From Toxorhynchites rutilus septentrionalis (Eukaryota > Arthropoda > Insecta > Diptera > Culicidae), in contig NC_073745.1 in the NCBI RefSeq assembly GCF_029784135.1, positions 242,139,946 to 242,203,945 of the forward strand: a DNA stretch of 64,000 nt, written 5' to 3'. This document shows, piece by piece, positions 45,841 to 57,719 of this stretch (position 1 is its first letter; each line of letters begins with the position of its first letter). The notes under the pieces are model-generated. The model was not told the DNA's origin, did no database searches, and saw only the letters and a list, made by a program, of their open reading frames with translations. Both the position numbers and the translations under genes were made by a program.

Positions 45841-48782
45841 GGAGAAAGTAGGTAAAGACGGACACTGCGGGTAAGATGGACACTTTTAATATTTCATTAA
45901 CTAATTTTTTTTGAAATATTTTAGTTATGCAAATATTTTCAATAAAGTGTATCAATACTTTCGAGACACACTGTTGATTTCCAACGAGCGAACTGTCAAG
46001 CTTGTAAACAAAACAAAAATTATCTTCGCGGGTGCACCATTCGATGTAATTTTTGCTCCGTAGAAAATAGCGAAAAGTTCGTGATTTTTTGTTTTTTACG
46101 TGTTCCTCCAACGGGTAAGTGTTTATTTAGTCCATCATTAACAATCCTGTGATAAATCAGAGGTTTTTCAACGCTTATAGGAAGAGCTACGGTCATTCGA
46201 AAAAAAGCTGCCAGTTCGGGCAAGACGGACACATTAAGGTAAGGAAAGACGGACACTAGTATTTTCCTAGGGTATTTAACAAAACTTTTTGGTTTTACTA
46301 TAAAGATGCTTACAAATTACAAGCGCAAGAGTAACCGGCAGTCATGGACCGCTCAGCAGTTGGAACAAGCCATTAAGGCTGTAAAAAGTGGATCGCCGGT
46401 GAAGACAGCAGCTAGAAGTTACGCAATTCCAAGATCCACACTGATTCGCCACTTCACAAGTCCAACTGTATCAACTCGGCTAGGACCTCTTGATTCCGTA
46501 TTCAATTCTCAACAAGAAGAGGAGCTGGTACAAGATCTGTTGGATTTGAAAAAGAGGTTCTATGGAATAACGATGACTAATGTTCGAAAGCTTGCTTTTG
46601 ATCTGGCCGAAAAAATGGATTGCCACACCCGTTCAACAAGTCTACCAAGATGGCTGGAAAAGCTTGGCTAAGCAATTTTCTGAAACGAAATCCCAAATTG
46701 TCGTTCCGTAAACCTGAAGCTACCTCTGCCGCCCGAGCCAGAGGCTTCAATAAGCCAGCAGTATCTGCGTTTTACGATTTGCTGGAAGAAGCGCTGAAAG
46801 ATCCCAAATTGACACCAGATCGTGTTTTGAACGCAGATGAGACTAGTGTTTGTACCGTTAGTATTTGTTTTGGCATTGTAGTTAGTTTAAAAATCAGTTA
46901 AATTTTTTATTCATACTTTCTTACAGGTTCCTCCGAAGAAGTCTAAGTCGGAATTGAAAGACAAAAAACAGGTTGGTGGTATTACATCTGCGGAACGCGG
47001 AGAAACAGCTACGGCAGTAATGTGCATGTCCGCAACCGGACAACACCTTCCGCCGTTCTTCATTTTTCTTCGCATGCGGATGCACGAAGCTTTGAAGAAA
47101 GGGGCATCACGTGGAAGCAAATTTGCCTGTAATGCATCGGGTTACATGACGGTCGAAATATTCAATGAGTGGTTCGATCACTTTTTGGAGCATGTAAAAC
47201 CTTCTGAAGACAGTCCTGCATTGCTCATAATTGATGGCCACTCGTCGCACACGAAGAACCTAGCTTTTACCGAGAAAGCTAGAGCTAACTTTGTTAAGGT
47301 TCTAGTTTTACCACCTCACACTAGCAACAAACTTCAAACGCTTGATGTATCCTTTATGGCACCTTTCAAGACGTACTACGCACAGGAAGTAGAGCGGTTC
47401 CTACAACAGAATCCAGGTAAAGTCGTCAGCCAATATGACGTTGCCGAGCTCATAAAACCTGCATTCATCAAGGCGGCTACTACCGAAATTGATGAGAATG
47501 GGTTCGAAAAAACAGGAATTTGGCCATTTGATCGTAATATTTTTTCCGATGATGACTTTGCCCCGGCCACGGTGACTGATCAACCCGATCCTGAGATTCT
47601 TCGTGAAGAAGAGACGTTTCGATTGCATCTTGAAGGCGCGCCTAGTCAATCGACCGTAAATCGCATTTCCTGTGAGGATAAAGAAGTTCAAGTGCTTCCC
47701 GAAGACATCATGGCTGATTTCGCAGAACCGGACAGCATCTCAACGGCCAATAACCCGGTGTTTGAAATATCTCCGTCGATCATACTTCCGTTACCGAAAA
47801 TGGTCACCCCGAGAGTCACGAAGAGAAAACGCCAAGCAGAAAAGGCAGCTGACATAACGTCTGCTCAATACGCTGACACTTTGAAGAAGGCGAAAGCATC
47901 GAAAGACATTAAATCCATCAAAAAAGAACAAAAACAACGCTCTTCGAAGAAGCCTAAGCAAAATAAGGGCAAAGGGGACACCTCATCTGATAATCTATGC
48001 GAGAAATGCGGAAGCCAGTTTTCTGATTCAGATTTCGGGACAGGTTGGACAATATGCTTACAATGCCTTTCATGGTTCCACGCTGAATGCTTTACTTCTG
48101 CTGCAACTATTTGTCAGAACTGCTCTTGATTCTTCTTTTTTTTCTTGTTTTTTTATTCCCACTGAAAATTGAATTAATTTAAATACTCAAATGAACTTAA
48201 ACCATCGATGAATCGTTTTTAATGCTTTATAAATAAACTTTCGTTTTGAAATATTTTTAAGTGTATCATTAAACTTTGCAAATGAATTATCGTCTTCCTA
48301 GGAGGTCCTTTAAAATATGCGTGGACAGGTTGTTGGCTATTTCAGATCCTTTTCCTTCCTTTGCGAGGACAATGGCCCGCAAAAATCCAGAAGTTTTTGC
48401 ATGGAGTGTATGTTTTTTGCATGGAGTGTATGTAGTGTATGTATCGTAGCGTAATTCAAGAACACTCCCCAATGCTGAAAACACTAAAATACGTACAAAA
48501 ACTACAACTTTTCCGTAAGTGTCCATCTCTCCCACCTTAGTGTCCGTCTTACCCATTCCAGATGTCCGTCTTTCCCGACCATGTGAAGAAATAGTATTTC
48601 GATGCATTTTTTTCAATGACCCAGAATACATCAATGTTGGAATAAATTTACTAGTATCAACGGTAATTATGATAGAAAAGAACCTGAAGTTTCAATTTCT
48701 ACAACAACTGCGATCATGAAAGCTATATATGTGTAAAAATTGAGATTACACCTTAGGGTGTCCGTCTTTACCTACTTTCCCC
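45841..48782 (+). mobile_element. Pogo/Tigger-type DNA transposon
   Basis: 2,942 bp with inverted ends GGAGAAAGTAGGTAAAGACG (left) and GGGGAAAGTAGGTAAAGACG (right), 25 bp with one mismatch, between TA dinucleotides (45839-45840 and 48783-48784). Subterminal copies of AGACGGACAC or variants recur at about 45873, 46220 and 46245 on the left, and inverted at about 48520, 48540 and 48563 on the right; these are likely transposase binding sites. It encodes one spliced transposase with a frameshift. Confidence 0.9.
46306..48129 (+). pseudogene. Pogo/Tigger transposase with C-terminal PHD-like finger, one frameshift
   Basis: The N-terminus (46306-46615) has a Psq/CENP-B-type helix-turn-helix (AIKAVKSGSPVKTAARSYAI). 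A single-base loss in the A-run at about 46611-46615 shifts the frame; the next part (46620-46856, HPFNKSTKMAGKAWLSNFLK) continues into LNADETSV with the first catalytic Asp. A 70-nt intron (46857-46926, GTTAGT...ACAG) leads to 46927-48129. The other Asp residues are in LLIIDGHSSH and QTLDVSF, 36 residues between them. After a basic region the C-terminus has C-x2-C pairs CEKC, CLQC, WFHAEC and CQNC, a C4HC3 PHD-like finger that may direct the protein to chromatin. Apart from the frameshift it looks intact. Confidence 0.85.
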
Positions 48783-48784
48783 TA

Positions 48785-49370
48785 ATAGACACTGGATGAA
48801 AATACTCGAATAGATCCGTCAATGGACTGTGTAAACATAGTGCAAAATTACACAAAGCGAGGTAAAAAAGTGTATGAGAATATATTGGACACGACGCACA
48901 AAATTTTGAAAAGAAAGAACTAAGCTGGTTGCAAATTTAGCAGTTCGAGGGGTACACTCACGCATACCAGTGCGTGATGACTCATCTAGTCGCAATCTTA
49001 TACTTATTTTATTTTGTTTCATTATTTAAATACGACGCGCACGAAACAACACCCGAATAGCTTCCGAAATAATAATTTCTGTTTTTATTTACATTTTGAC
49101 ATGCCGCAGCAATACTAAAATATAAAGTGATTCAAAACTAATGAAACTCTTCAGATATAATGTTATCAATACACCAGTAGTCAATAGGAAAACAACTGAT
49201 TATTTTACCACCGGGGAACTTGTACATTGTTATTAGCTATATATTTTTCAATTGAATAGGCTTGGTATCCAGAATTCTCGTTCATGAAGTTTTCTTGTTT
49301 TATATATTGTCGATGTTTTCAGTTTTCAGAATATAAAAGAATCGTTCAAACACAAAGTTTATGAATTTGA
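48785..49370. other. No recognisable gene
   Basis: AT-rich spacer between the pogo element and the secreted proline-rich gene. Confidence 0.4.
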
Positions 49371-49383
49371 CATAAACGTTTTC

Positions 49384-49389
49384 TTTATT
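49384..49389 (-). terminator. Candidate poly(A) signal
   Basis: AATAAA on the - strand about 140 bp after the stop codon of the secreted proline-rich gene. Confidence 0.5.
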
Positions 49390-49526
49390 ATAGTTGTAAC
49401 TATTCGCTTTTGATAATCTATGAGGAAATAAATAAATAAATAAGTATAGAACTACATGAAGAAGTAGCGAACTTCATGACAGCTGGTTTGGGTCAATTCT
49501 GATGCGAATCACTTTGCAAACGTGAA

Positions 49527-50237
49527 CTATTGATTGTACCGTGGAGTTTGAGAAGACCCACAGGGTCCCCGTCCGTAACAGAATCCGGCCTGGCTTTGGG
49601 GAGGCGGTGGTGGCGGCCGTATAACAGACAGCTCGCTACTGGGATATCGGTGCACTAATTCGGTTTCTACCAGCGGGACATTTGTCGGATATACGGGTGA
49701 CGGATAAATTGGTATTTCCCGAGAATGAGCCGTCATAACTGGTGGGATGGGCTCGGGAAGATAGTCTATCTGGGGTTCTATAATCAACGAATCCGAGAAA
49801 GATGGCGGAGGAGGCGGTAAAGCTTCGTCGAACGTTGGTTCCAGAGCGGTGCCATCACCGATGAGAGCGGATATAATCTGTTGGAGGGTATTTTTCGAAA
49901 ATCGTATCGGCGTTCTTGGAGGAAGCTGGACGCAGATGGAAATTGGTAATGCGTTGGCATCATCACAAGATGTTTTCCTACTGAGGCGTTTCTCTGATTC
50001 ATCGGATTCTTCCGACTCGGCACTGATGTCGTCAGGTTCAGCAACACGGAATGGAGCGACGCCTACTCGTGCCGAAGGATACCGCGCTCCCGAGAGAACC
50101 GAGTTCGTTTGCTCGTCCGCGGTGGTTCGTTTCCTCAATTGGTGCTGCAACGTTCGGGATTGTCCGGCTAGGTTGTAAATGTTGCTTTCCGATTGACTTA
50201 TTAGTCCTATTACTAGACACGCAAATAACGATTTCAT
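49527..50237 (-). CDS. Secreted proline-rich protein, unknown function
   Basis: 236 residues. The start at 50237 is preferred over the upstream in-frame Met (50354) because MKSLFACLVIGLISQSES is a good signal peptide and a TATA box lies only about 75 bp upstream. The mature part has an acidic Ser/Glu stretch (SAESEESDESEKR), a central segment with two Cys (SCDDANALPISICVQLPPRT), proline runs (LPPPPPSF and RPPPPPPQ), Tyr-Pro motifs and a C-terminal CYGRGPC pair. Composition fits a cuticle, chorion or other extracellular matrix protein, or a salivary secreted protein, but I recognise no family. There is no intron and it is flanked by transposons. Function is not assigned. Confidence 0.6.
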   Translation of the reverse strand: MKSLFACLVIGLISQSESNIYNLAGQSRTLQHQLRKRTTADEQTNSVLSGARYPSARVGVAPFRVAEPDDISAESEESDESEKRLSRKTSCDDANALPISICVQLPPRTPIRFSKNTLQQIISALIGDGTALEPTFDEALPPPPPSFSDSLIIEPQIDYLPEPIPPVMTAHSREIPIYPSPVYPTNVPLVETELVHRYPSSELSVIRPPPPPPQSQAGFCYGRGPCGSSQTPRYNQ

Positions 50238-50308
50238 CCTGCCTAATGCGTCGTATGCTGAACTTCGAAACTGGAGTAGGTTTAAATTTTGCTTTCGTGT
50301 TCTTGACA

Positions 50309-50316
50309 CTTTTATA
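50309..50316 (-). promoter_or_regulatory. TATA box of the secreted proline-rich gene
   Basis: TATAAAAG on the - strand, about 75 bp upstream of the chosen ATG at 50237. Transcription would begin near 50285, leaving a short leader and excluding the upstream Met. Confidence 0.55.
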
Positions 50317-50888
50317 CCACAGACAGTCGGTCTGATTGATAACGGACTGTTCATTCAACTGACACACCTCTGCGTATTTATTCTTCACATTTCACCGCTA
50401 AAAAAATACTCTTGTTTGGGCACGGTGTGTTTATGTTACTACTTGTATTGTTTATTTATACGTGTGCGGTGTGTATACATTTATGTAACTGTTATGTATA
50501 TATATAGATAACACCGAAGCGTTGTGGCTTATAAGAATGAGTTCTACTATCGTGCGATCGACGCGGGGTCATAGTGGTATCGTTCCGCAACGCAACGAAT
50601 CGCTATATGAAGCACTTGTTGAACGGATTACAACACGTTCTCGGAATAATAATTTGACGATTTGAGTGATCAAACAATATAACGACTATGAGTATATTCA
50701 CTAAAGAGCAATTTTTTAAATGTCGGATTCAATTATTTATTTGTAATACAATTGTTTTTTCTGTTTCCAAAATAGGAAATCTATAATTTACATGGTAATT
50801 TGAAAGTAACTACTGACATGACGGATTAATGAATTTTGGTAGTAATTTAGCAAACTTTCCAAGAGCTTGCTATTCTAGTTGCTATTCT

Positions 50889-51164
50889 TCTTCTTCTTCT
50901 TCTTCAATGGCACTAACGTTCCTAGAGGAACTTCGCCGTCTCAACGTAGTATTACTTGCGTCATTTTTATTAGTACTTAGTTGAGATTTCTATGCCAAAT
51001 AACACGCCTTGAATGCATTCTGAGTGGCAAGCTCTAGAATACGCGTGAACACAGTGCAAGTCGGAGGAAATTTCTTTGACGAAAAATTCCCCCGACCAGA
51101 ACGGGAATCGAACCCGAACACCCGGCATGTTAGTTATGACGCTAACCACTCGGCCAAGGGAGCA
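50889..51164 (-). mobile_element. tRNA-derived SINE (Feilai-like), second copy
   Basis: Flanked by the 14-bp direct repeat CTAGTTGCTATTCT (50875-50888 and 51165-51178). On the - strand it has GTGCTCCCTTGGCCGAGTGG (A box) and GGGTTCGATTCCCGTTC (B box), and ends in an AAG repeat. Same family as 36572-36854. Confidence 0.9.
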
Positions 51165-51179
51165 CTAGTTGCTATTCTA

Positions 51180-52740
51180 TGCTCACATTTGAAAGTTGTT
51201 TGTAATTTTTTTTCCATTGAATTTGTGGTTATGAAAAGTGGTTATGTGTCAGAATAATGAGCAGGTTAAAGCTTATCACATATATCCGCAGAATATCATC
51301 TCCATCATGTAATGTTACTTGTACAAGAAAAATTTTCGCATTTTTCTGTTCGATTAACTCTAGTGAACAGCACCGAGACCGATATAATGGACTGAAACGA
51401 ATAATATCACAAAAACAAGAAAAATTTAAATCACAAGCATGGGGATTGGCTGTGAGAGGCATGAATTGAAACCATCGTTCTGTTGGTGCAAACAAGTGGA
51501 TATTACAACTGAGTATTCGGGACCCGTTGGACATGAGAGGATTTGACTGACACTGATCACATTTTGCATGAAATGGATAGTGATGAATTTCAGTCCTTCA
51601 CGTATCAGAGCGGACAATTTTTTATGTAAAAGAATTCTTTCTCCTCTTGTATTGGCACACGCGTATATTTAATCTTGCCTTTTATAAACGCAAATAAAAG
51701 GATATTGAAAGTTGAGTACTCAACTGATAAAATAATCAAGTATAATCTAAATAAATAAAAATGATTTGATGTCCGTATATCACCAATTAAATTTAGAACG
51801 GATCAACGGAATTGACTGATTTTATTTTGTACCAACTAACCGGGAGAGCTTCGGCCCGCTCAAAGTTAATTTGTTCATATGAATTCTTTCGAACACTTTC
51901 GAACACTAACGCTCCCCTTTTTTTAAACTCGGTACTTATGATGGAAACACAATTTTCATTATCATCTGACCAATTTTAATAACGACTAATATTTTATATA
52001 AAATATATCATGTTTGATATCGACCCATAATCGGCGGACATAATGGCCCATCATATATAAAATATATGATGTTTTAAAAAGTTATTGGAAAATCAATGAA
52101 CTATGCAGGAAAAATAACATTTTACATGCACTGTTAAAAAATGTTACTCAAAAATTTAATTTAATATTAAATATTTATAACCACAAGATATCTCCCTTTC
52201 GATACTTTTTGTATATTTTTATTGAAACCCCTTTCTAAATTAACAAAGTTTGACGTGTAGTGGTGCTGAGTCGGACTCACCAAAATGGAGATATGAGTGT
52301 TTGGAAATTTATCAAATTTCAAAGAAATGAAATTGTGACCGCTTAGGAAAAGTAACATGAAAAATAGAATCTACATTCAATCAGATATTGGGATTTCCAG
52401 TTACGATTTATTAAGGGAGAGATTAATGATTATGAATACGCCCTTCATAAAAATCAATCGTTATTAGAATTGGTCATATGGTAATGAAAATTGCAATTAT
52501 AGTTAATTCCCATCAAAAGTAACAAGTTAAAAAAATGGAAAAGGGTAGGGTCAGCCGGCGGCTGATTTGGTGTGGAATTGCTCAATATAAATTTATTTTC
52601 AGACAAACATTTCGCTCAAAATTCTCAATTCGCTTGCAAATAACATGTTTCTACGTTACATGAAGTACATGTTTGATACAGATACGTAAATTTTCATTCA
52701 TAATTTTTTTCTTCAAAGTGCGTTATTTCCACCTGAAATT
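51180..52740. other. No recognisable gene
   Basis: AT-rich. No supported coding or RNA feature. Confidence 0.4.
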
Positions 52741-52992
52741 TTGACGTAGGACTACGTCTTTCATTTCTATACCGGGGTGTAAAATCAAAGTTTCGAAAAC
52801 GAAAGCGTTACGCCGGAGACCGAGATTTTGAGCGTTAATAGCTCCTAAACAACTGAACGAAATGGTATGATGAACACTTCATTCGAAAGATAAAATGTCT
52901 ACGCGTTATATACTTGTTACTTTTTGATCCAAAAACTTGTTTCAATAGTCTTAAAATTGCTTTCAAAACAGGCTATTGAAATCACCAATCGG

Positions 52993-53028
52993 TATATAAG
53001 CGAGCGGCGCTCGGAAATCCACTCAGTT
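52993..53028 (+). promoter_or_regulatory. TATA box plus initiator inside the composite element
   Basis: TATATAAG at 52993-53000 and ACTCAGTT at 53021-53028. The initiator A (53025) lies 32 bp after the TATA start, the canonical metazoan spacing. Downstream is a short leader with ATG at about 53088 opening only a small frame. Confidence 0.6.
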
Positions 53029-53218
53029 CTAATTGAACAGCGATTGGAGCATGTTGTCGCTGTTGCAGTGAAGCTCTTTATTTATCATGAAAGCGCGGAT
53101 GAACGGTGTCACCAAGAGCCTGTTTGTGCACCCTAGGCCAGAAGGGAATCTATCAGGAGGAGAGTGATGCCACAAACGGTTCCCTGGGAAGACATCGCTA
53201 CACACACATACACGCGCG

Positions 53219-56200
53219 GCTATTAACAGGTGGTTATCGAGTTGGCATTAACCACTGGTGGGCTTCCAGTATCGAGGAAAATGTGGAAATATCTAATCAT
53301 TACTGAAAATAATCTGCCAGTTCCTTTGGGAATTTTCAAAATATATTCATGTGAAAGAGTTTAATTGAATGTTTTCTATCCATGTAACACTGTGACCAAA
53401 TATGTTTCAATCAAGTGCTATTAACAGGTGGTTATCGAGTTGGCATTAACCACTGGTGGGCTTCCAGTATCGAGGAAAATGTGGAAATATCTAATCGTTA
53501 CTGAAAATAATCTGCCAGTTCCTTTGGGAATTTTCAAAATATATTCATGTGAAAGAGTTTAATTGAATGTTTTCTATCCATGTAACACTGTGACCAAATA
53601 CATTTGGTTTTGTGGTTTTTCAATCAATCGCAATTAACAGGATAGCTTCAGAAGATTATTCTTCCCCATCAGTAGGATATTTCCGTATCCAATATTGTAT
53701 GCGCCCGCAATCGATTATTGCTCAGTCGCCGAAAGTTCCAAGCTCAGAGAGTTCATTCCCCTCTAGTTTGCCTTCCAAATTGCCATCGTAAACCACACCT
53801 TCTCTCGATTCAATCACACACAAAAAGCATACTTAAGCGATATTCTGGTGGTGAGACACATTCATTTTTCGTGAGGACATCGACAAGACAACATCGTTGC
53901 CTAACGTGCTGGAAGAGGTGGACGGCGAAGGATCGACACATACACGCGCAGAACTCTTTCCGTTAGGATGCCATTCAGCATCGAGAAAGTTCCGGAAAGA
54001 TCTAATCATTGCTGGAAAATAATCTGGCAGTTCCTTTGGGAATTTTCAAAATATATTCATGTGAAAGAGTTTAATTGAAGTTTTCTATCCATGTTACACT
54101 GTGACCAAATATGTTTCAATCAAGTGCTATTAACAGGTGGTTATCGAGATGGCATTAACCACTGGTGGGCTTCCAGTATCGAGGAAAATGTGGAAATATC
54201 TAATCGTTACTGAATATAATCTGCCAGTCCCTTTGGGAATTTTCAAAATATATTCATGTGAAAGAGTTTAATTGAATGTTTTCTATCCATGTTACACTGT
54301 GACCAAATATGTTTCAATCAAGTGCTATTAACAGGTGGTTATCGAGTTGGCATTAACCACTGGTGGGCTTCCAGTATCGAGGAAAATGTGGAAATATCTA
54401 ATCGTTACTGAAAATAATCTGCCAGTTCCTTTGGGAATTTTCAAAATATATTCATGTGAAAGAGTTTAATTGAATGTTTTCTATCCATGTAACACTGTGA
54501 CCAAATACATTTGGTTTTGTGGTTTTTCAATCAATCGCAATTAACAGGATAGCTTCAGAAGATTATTCTTCCCCATCAGTAGGATATTTCCGTATCCAAT
54601 ATTGTATGCGCCCGCAATCGATTATTGCTCAGTCGCCGAAAGTTCCGAGCTCAGAGAGTTCATTCCCCTCTAGTTTGCCTTCCAAATTGCCATCGTAAAC
54701 CACACCTTCTCTCGATTCAATCACACACAAAAAGCATACTTAAGCGATATTCTGGTGGTGAGACACATTCATTTTTCGTGAGGACATCGACAAGACAACA
54801 TCGTTGCCTAACGTGCTGGAGGAGGTGGACGGCAAAGGATCGACACATACACGCGCAGAACTCTTTCCGTTAGGATGCCATTCAGCATCGGGAAAGTTCC
54901 GGAAAGATCTAATCATTGCTGGAAAATAATCTGCCAGTTCCTTTGGGAATTTTCAAAATATATTCATGTGAAAGAGTTTAATTGAATGTTTTCTATCCAT
55001 GTTACACTGTGACCAAATATGTTTCAATCAAGTGCTATTAATAGGTGGTTATCGAGTTGGCATTAACCACTGGTGGGCTTCCAGTATCGAGGAAAATGTG
55101 GAAATATCTAATCGTTACTGAAAATAATCTGCCAGTTCCTTTGGGAATTTTCAAAATATATTCATGTGAAAGAGTTTAATTGAATGTTTTCTATCCATGT
55201 AACACTGTGACCAAATACATTTGGTTTTGTGGTTTTTCAATCAATCGCAATTAACAGGATAGCTTCAGAAGATTATTCTTCTCCATCAGTAGGATATTTC
55301 CGTATCCAATATTGTATGCGCCCGCAATCGATTATTGCTCAGTCGCCGAAAGTTCCGAGCTCAGAGAGTTCATTCCCCTCTAGTTTGCCTTCCAAATTGC
55401 CATCGTAAACCACACCTTCTCTCGATTCAATCACACACAAAAAGCATACTTAAGCGATATTCTGGTGGTGAGACACATTCATTTTTCGTGAGGACATCGA
55501 CAAGACAACATCGTTGCCTAACGTGCTGGAGGAGGTGGACGGCGAAGGATCGACACATACACGCGCAGAACTCTTTCCGTTAGGATGCCATTCAGCATCG
55601 GGAAAGTTCCGGAAAGATCTAATCATTGCTGGAAAATAATCTGCTAGTTCCTCTGGGAATTTTCAAAATATATTCATGTGAAAGAGTTTAATTGAATGTT
55701 TTCTATCCATGTAACACTGTGACCAAATATATTTCAATCAAGTGCTATTAACAGGTGGTTATCGAGTTGGCATTAACCACTGGTGGGCTTCCAGTATCGA
55801 GGAAAATGTGGAAATAACTAATCGTTACTGAAAATAATCTGCCAGTTCCTCTGGGAATTTTCAAAATATATTCATGTGGAAGAGTTTAATTGAATGTTTT
55901 CTATCCATGTAACACTGTGACCAAATATGTTTCAATCAAGTGCTATTAACAGATGGTTATCGAGTTAGCATTAACCACTGGTGGTATTCCAGTATCGAGG
56001 AAAATGTGGTAATATCTAATCGTTACTGAAAATAATCTGCCAGTTCCTCTGGGAATTTAAAATTACATTCATGTGAAAGAGTTTATTTTAATGTTTTCTA
56101 TCCATGAAACAGTGTGACCAAATACATTAGGTTTTGTGATTTTTCAATCAATCGCAATTAACAGGATAGCTTCTGAAGATTATTCTTCCCCATCAGTAGG

Positions 56201-56230
56201 ATATTTCCGTATCCAATATTGGATGCATAA
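53219..56230 (+). repeat. Two-module tandem array
   Basis: Short module S (about 198 bp, starting GCTATTAACAGGTGGTTATC) begins at 53219, 53417, 54126, 54324, 55034, 55744 and 55942. Long module L (about 490 bp, starting AATTAACAGGATAGCTTCAG) begins near 53633, 54540 and 55250, with a truncated one near 56156. Order: S S L S S L S L S S L'. Both end in a shared TCTGCCAGTTCCTTTGGGAA block. Each full L carries the same 82-codon open frame (53718, 54625, 55335), differing at one or two residues; no known domain. Confidence 0.9.
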
Positions 56231-56394
56231 AACCTTGTGGCTCCAACGTAACGCTCTCGTTTTCGAAGTTCTCCAAATATTCATTCATTCAGAATGAATT
56301 CAGATTCAACTTCAAACAAATGATCTCTAAATCAACGATAGTCCTACGTCACCCTTGCGGTTTTACCATAGATATAACCCACTTCCTGTTTTTT

Positions 56395-56530
56395 TGCCAT
56401 CTTCGCTTCATACCAACGGCACCTGATTTCCCCTATATATAAAAACCTCGTGTCACGTTGTTTGTGGTCGAAATCCACCGGAACGGCTCGACTGATTTTG
56501 ATGAAATTATGCACAAAACACTGGGCAGGC
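56395..56530 (+). repeat. Fragment of a widespread insect repeat
   Basis: CTATATATAAAAACCTCGTG followed by AACGGCTCGACTGATTTTGA and a GATGAAATTATGCAC phrase resembles a common non-coding repeat head in insect genomes. The family is not certain. Confidence 0.3.
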
Positions 56531-56926
56531 ATGAGAGTAGTTGGTGAACTATATTAAATACAGATTAGAGTGGCCCTATGCAGAAAAAAAATATTTTCCT
56601 TTAATTTGGCTTCAAACCATAAATATCCCCCAGATTGTAACCCCCATCCCCCATTTTTAGTCGCGATTTCAGTATGTTTGTACAAAACAATATTCAAATA
56701 ATATAACCTTCAAATAACACTTGCTCAGATTACAAAATGACAATCACGTTGTTGCAATCAATCATAATAAAACACCAGATGAAAAGCACGTGTGTAGATT
56801 CAATGCGCAAGCATTGCTGGAATCATGGTAGGCGATTGCACAGTGACGCGAGAAATTATGATTAGAGAAAAACAATAATCTGGAATTGATTGGTGACACA
56901 CACCGTCCTTACTCTCTTTTTGTTTT

Positions 56927-57058
56927 TCTTCAATGGCACTAACGTTCCCAACGTTCGCCTTCTCAATGTAGTATTACTTGCGTCATTTTAATTAGTACTA
57001 TTGAGATTTCTATGTCAAGCAATACGCCTTGAATGTATTTTGGGTGACAAGCTCTAGA
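56927..57058 (-). mobile_element. Partial Feilai-like SINE
   Basis: Matches the body and tail of 50889-51164 (CAATGGCACTAACGTTCC, TAGTATTACTTGCGTCATTT, ACGCCTTGAATG) but lacks the tRNA-like head, where a hAT-like end begins instead. Confidence 0.75.
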
Positions 57059-57700
57059 ACAGTGGTTTCCAACCTTTTTTGCTCCATTCCCCCTTTTAAG
57101 AGAATTAATACCAGTGCTTCTCCCTATCAGTATTTCGAAAGAAAGTCTATAGCATATCAGTAAAATAATCAAGAAATATGAACGGTTTCCAAGTTATATT
57201 CGCATAAAATTTGATTATATACTTGCATCTGATTACAAAAAAGGGATATAAAGTCTGTCAAGTCAGTGTGGCACCTGCGCCTGAACATTTTTCGCCGAAA
57301 TATTAATTGTTGAGAACCTTTTCGAAAAGCACACCTTATGTCATCTTCGATATTCACTCTGTCACGGTGTTTTGTTTACATCAACGGCATTGTAGGAAAT
57401 CCAGATTCACATAAATACTACGCAACAGACAACAACACTTGTGACGCTTATTCCGCACATCAGGATAAGAATCGTTCATCCGAAACTTTCGTCACTGCCA
57501 GTCGGAAGCGATTTCGAACCATGTCCATATCTAGTTCCTTGATATAAGGAAAATATGTTTCAAGTTCAACTTTTAGTCTTAACAAATGTGGCAACCTTGT
57601 CACGCAATTCGACATAGACGACTCAATTTCTGTTCCATTTATGTGAAGCAAAAATGATGATGGATTTTCGGAAGGAATAAACACGCTTTCGAAACAAGAA
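57058..57700 (-). pseudogene. hAT-type transposon fragment
   Basis: The left boundary CAGTGGTTTCCAACCTTTTT resembles the terminal repeats of ZBED/SCAN-type hAT elements. On the - strand the frame at 57684-57460 reads RLKVELETYFPYIKELDMDM followed by VRNRFRL, similar to the C-terminal region of such transposases. Stops separate it from the terminus. It appears to have landed in, or replaced the head of, the adjacent SINE. Confidence 0.4.
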
Positions 57701-57719
57701 CTACAAATGTAAATTAGCT

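Larger units (their letters stand above)
52742..56356. mobile_element. Composite element with inverted ends, internal promoter and tandem array
   Basis: The outer ends GACGTAGGACTACG (52744) and its inverse near 56340 (AGTCCTACGTCACC) are inverted. Just inside, TTTCGAAAACGAAAGCGTTACG (about 52791; two overlapping halves) is matched in inverse near 56250. Between them are a TATA+initiator promoter, a short leader-like region and a 3-kb array of two repeat modules. I found no transposase. The end motif resembles one at about 25800-25817 and at about 6826, so a family exists. Confidence 0.6.
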
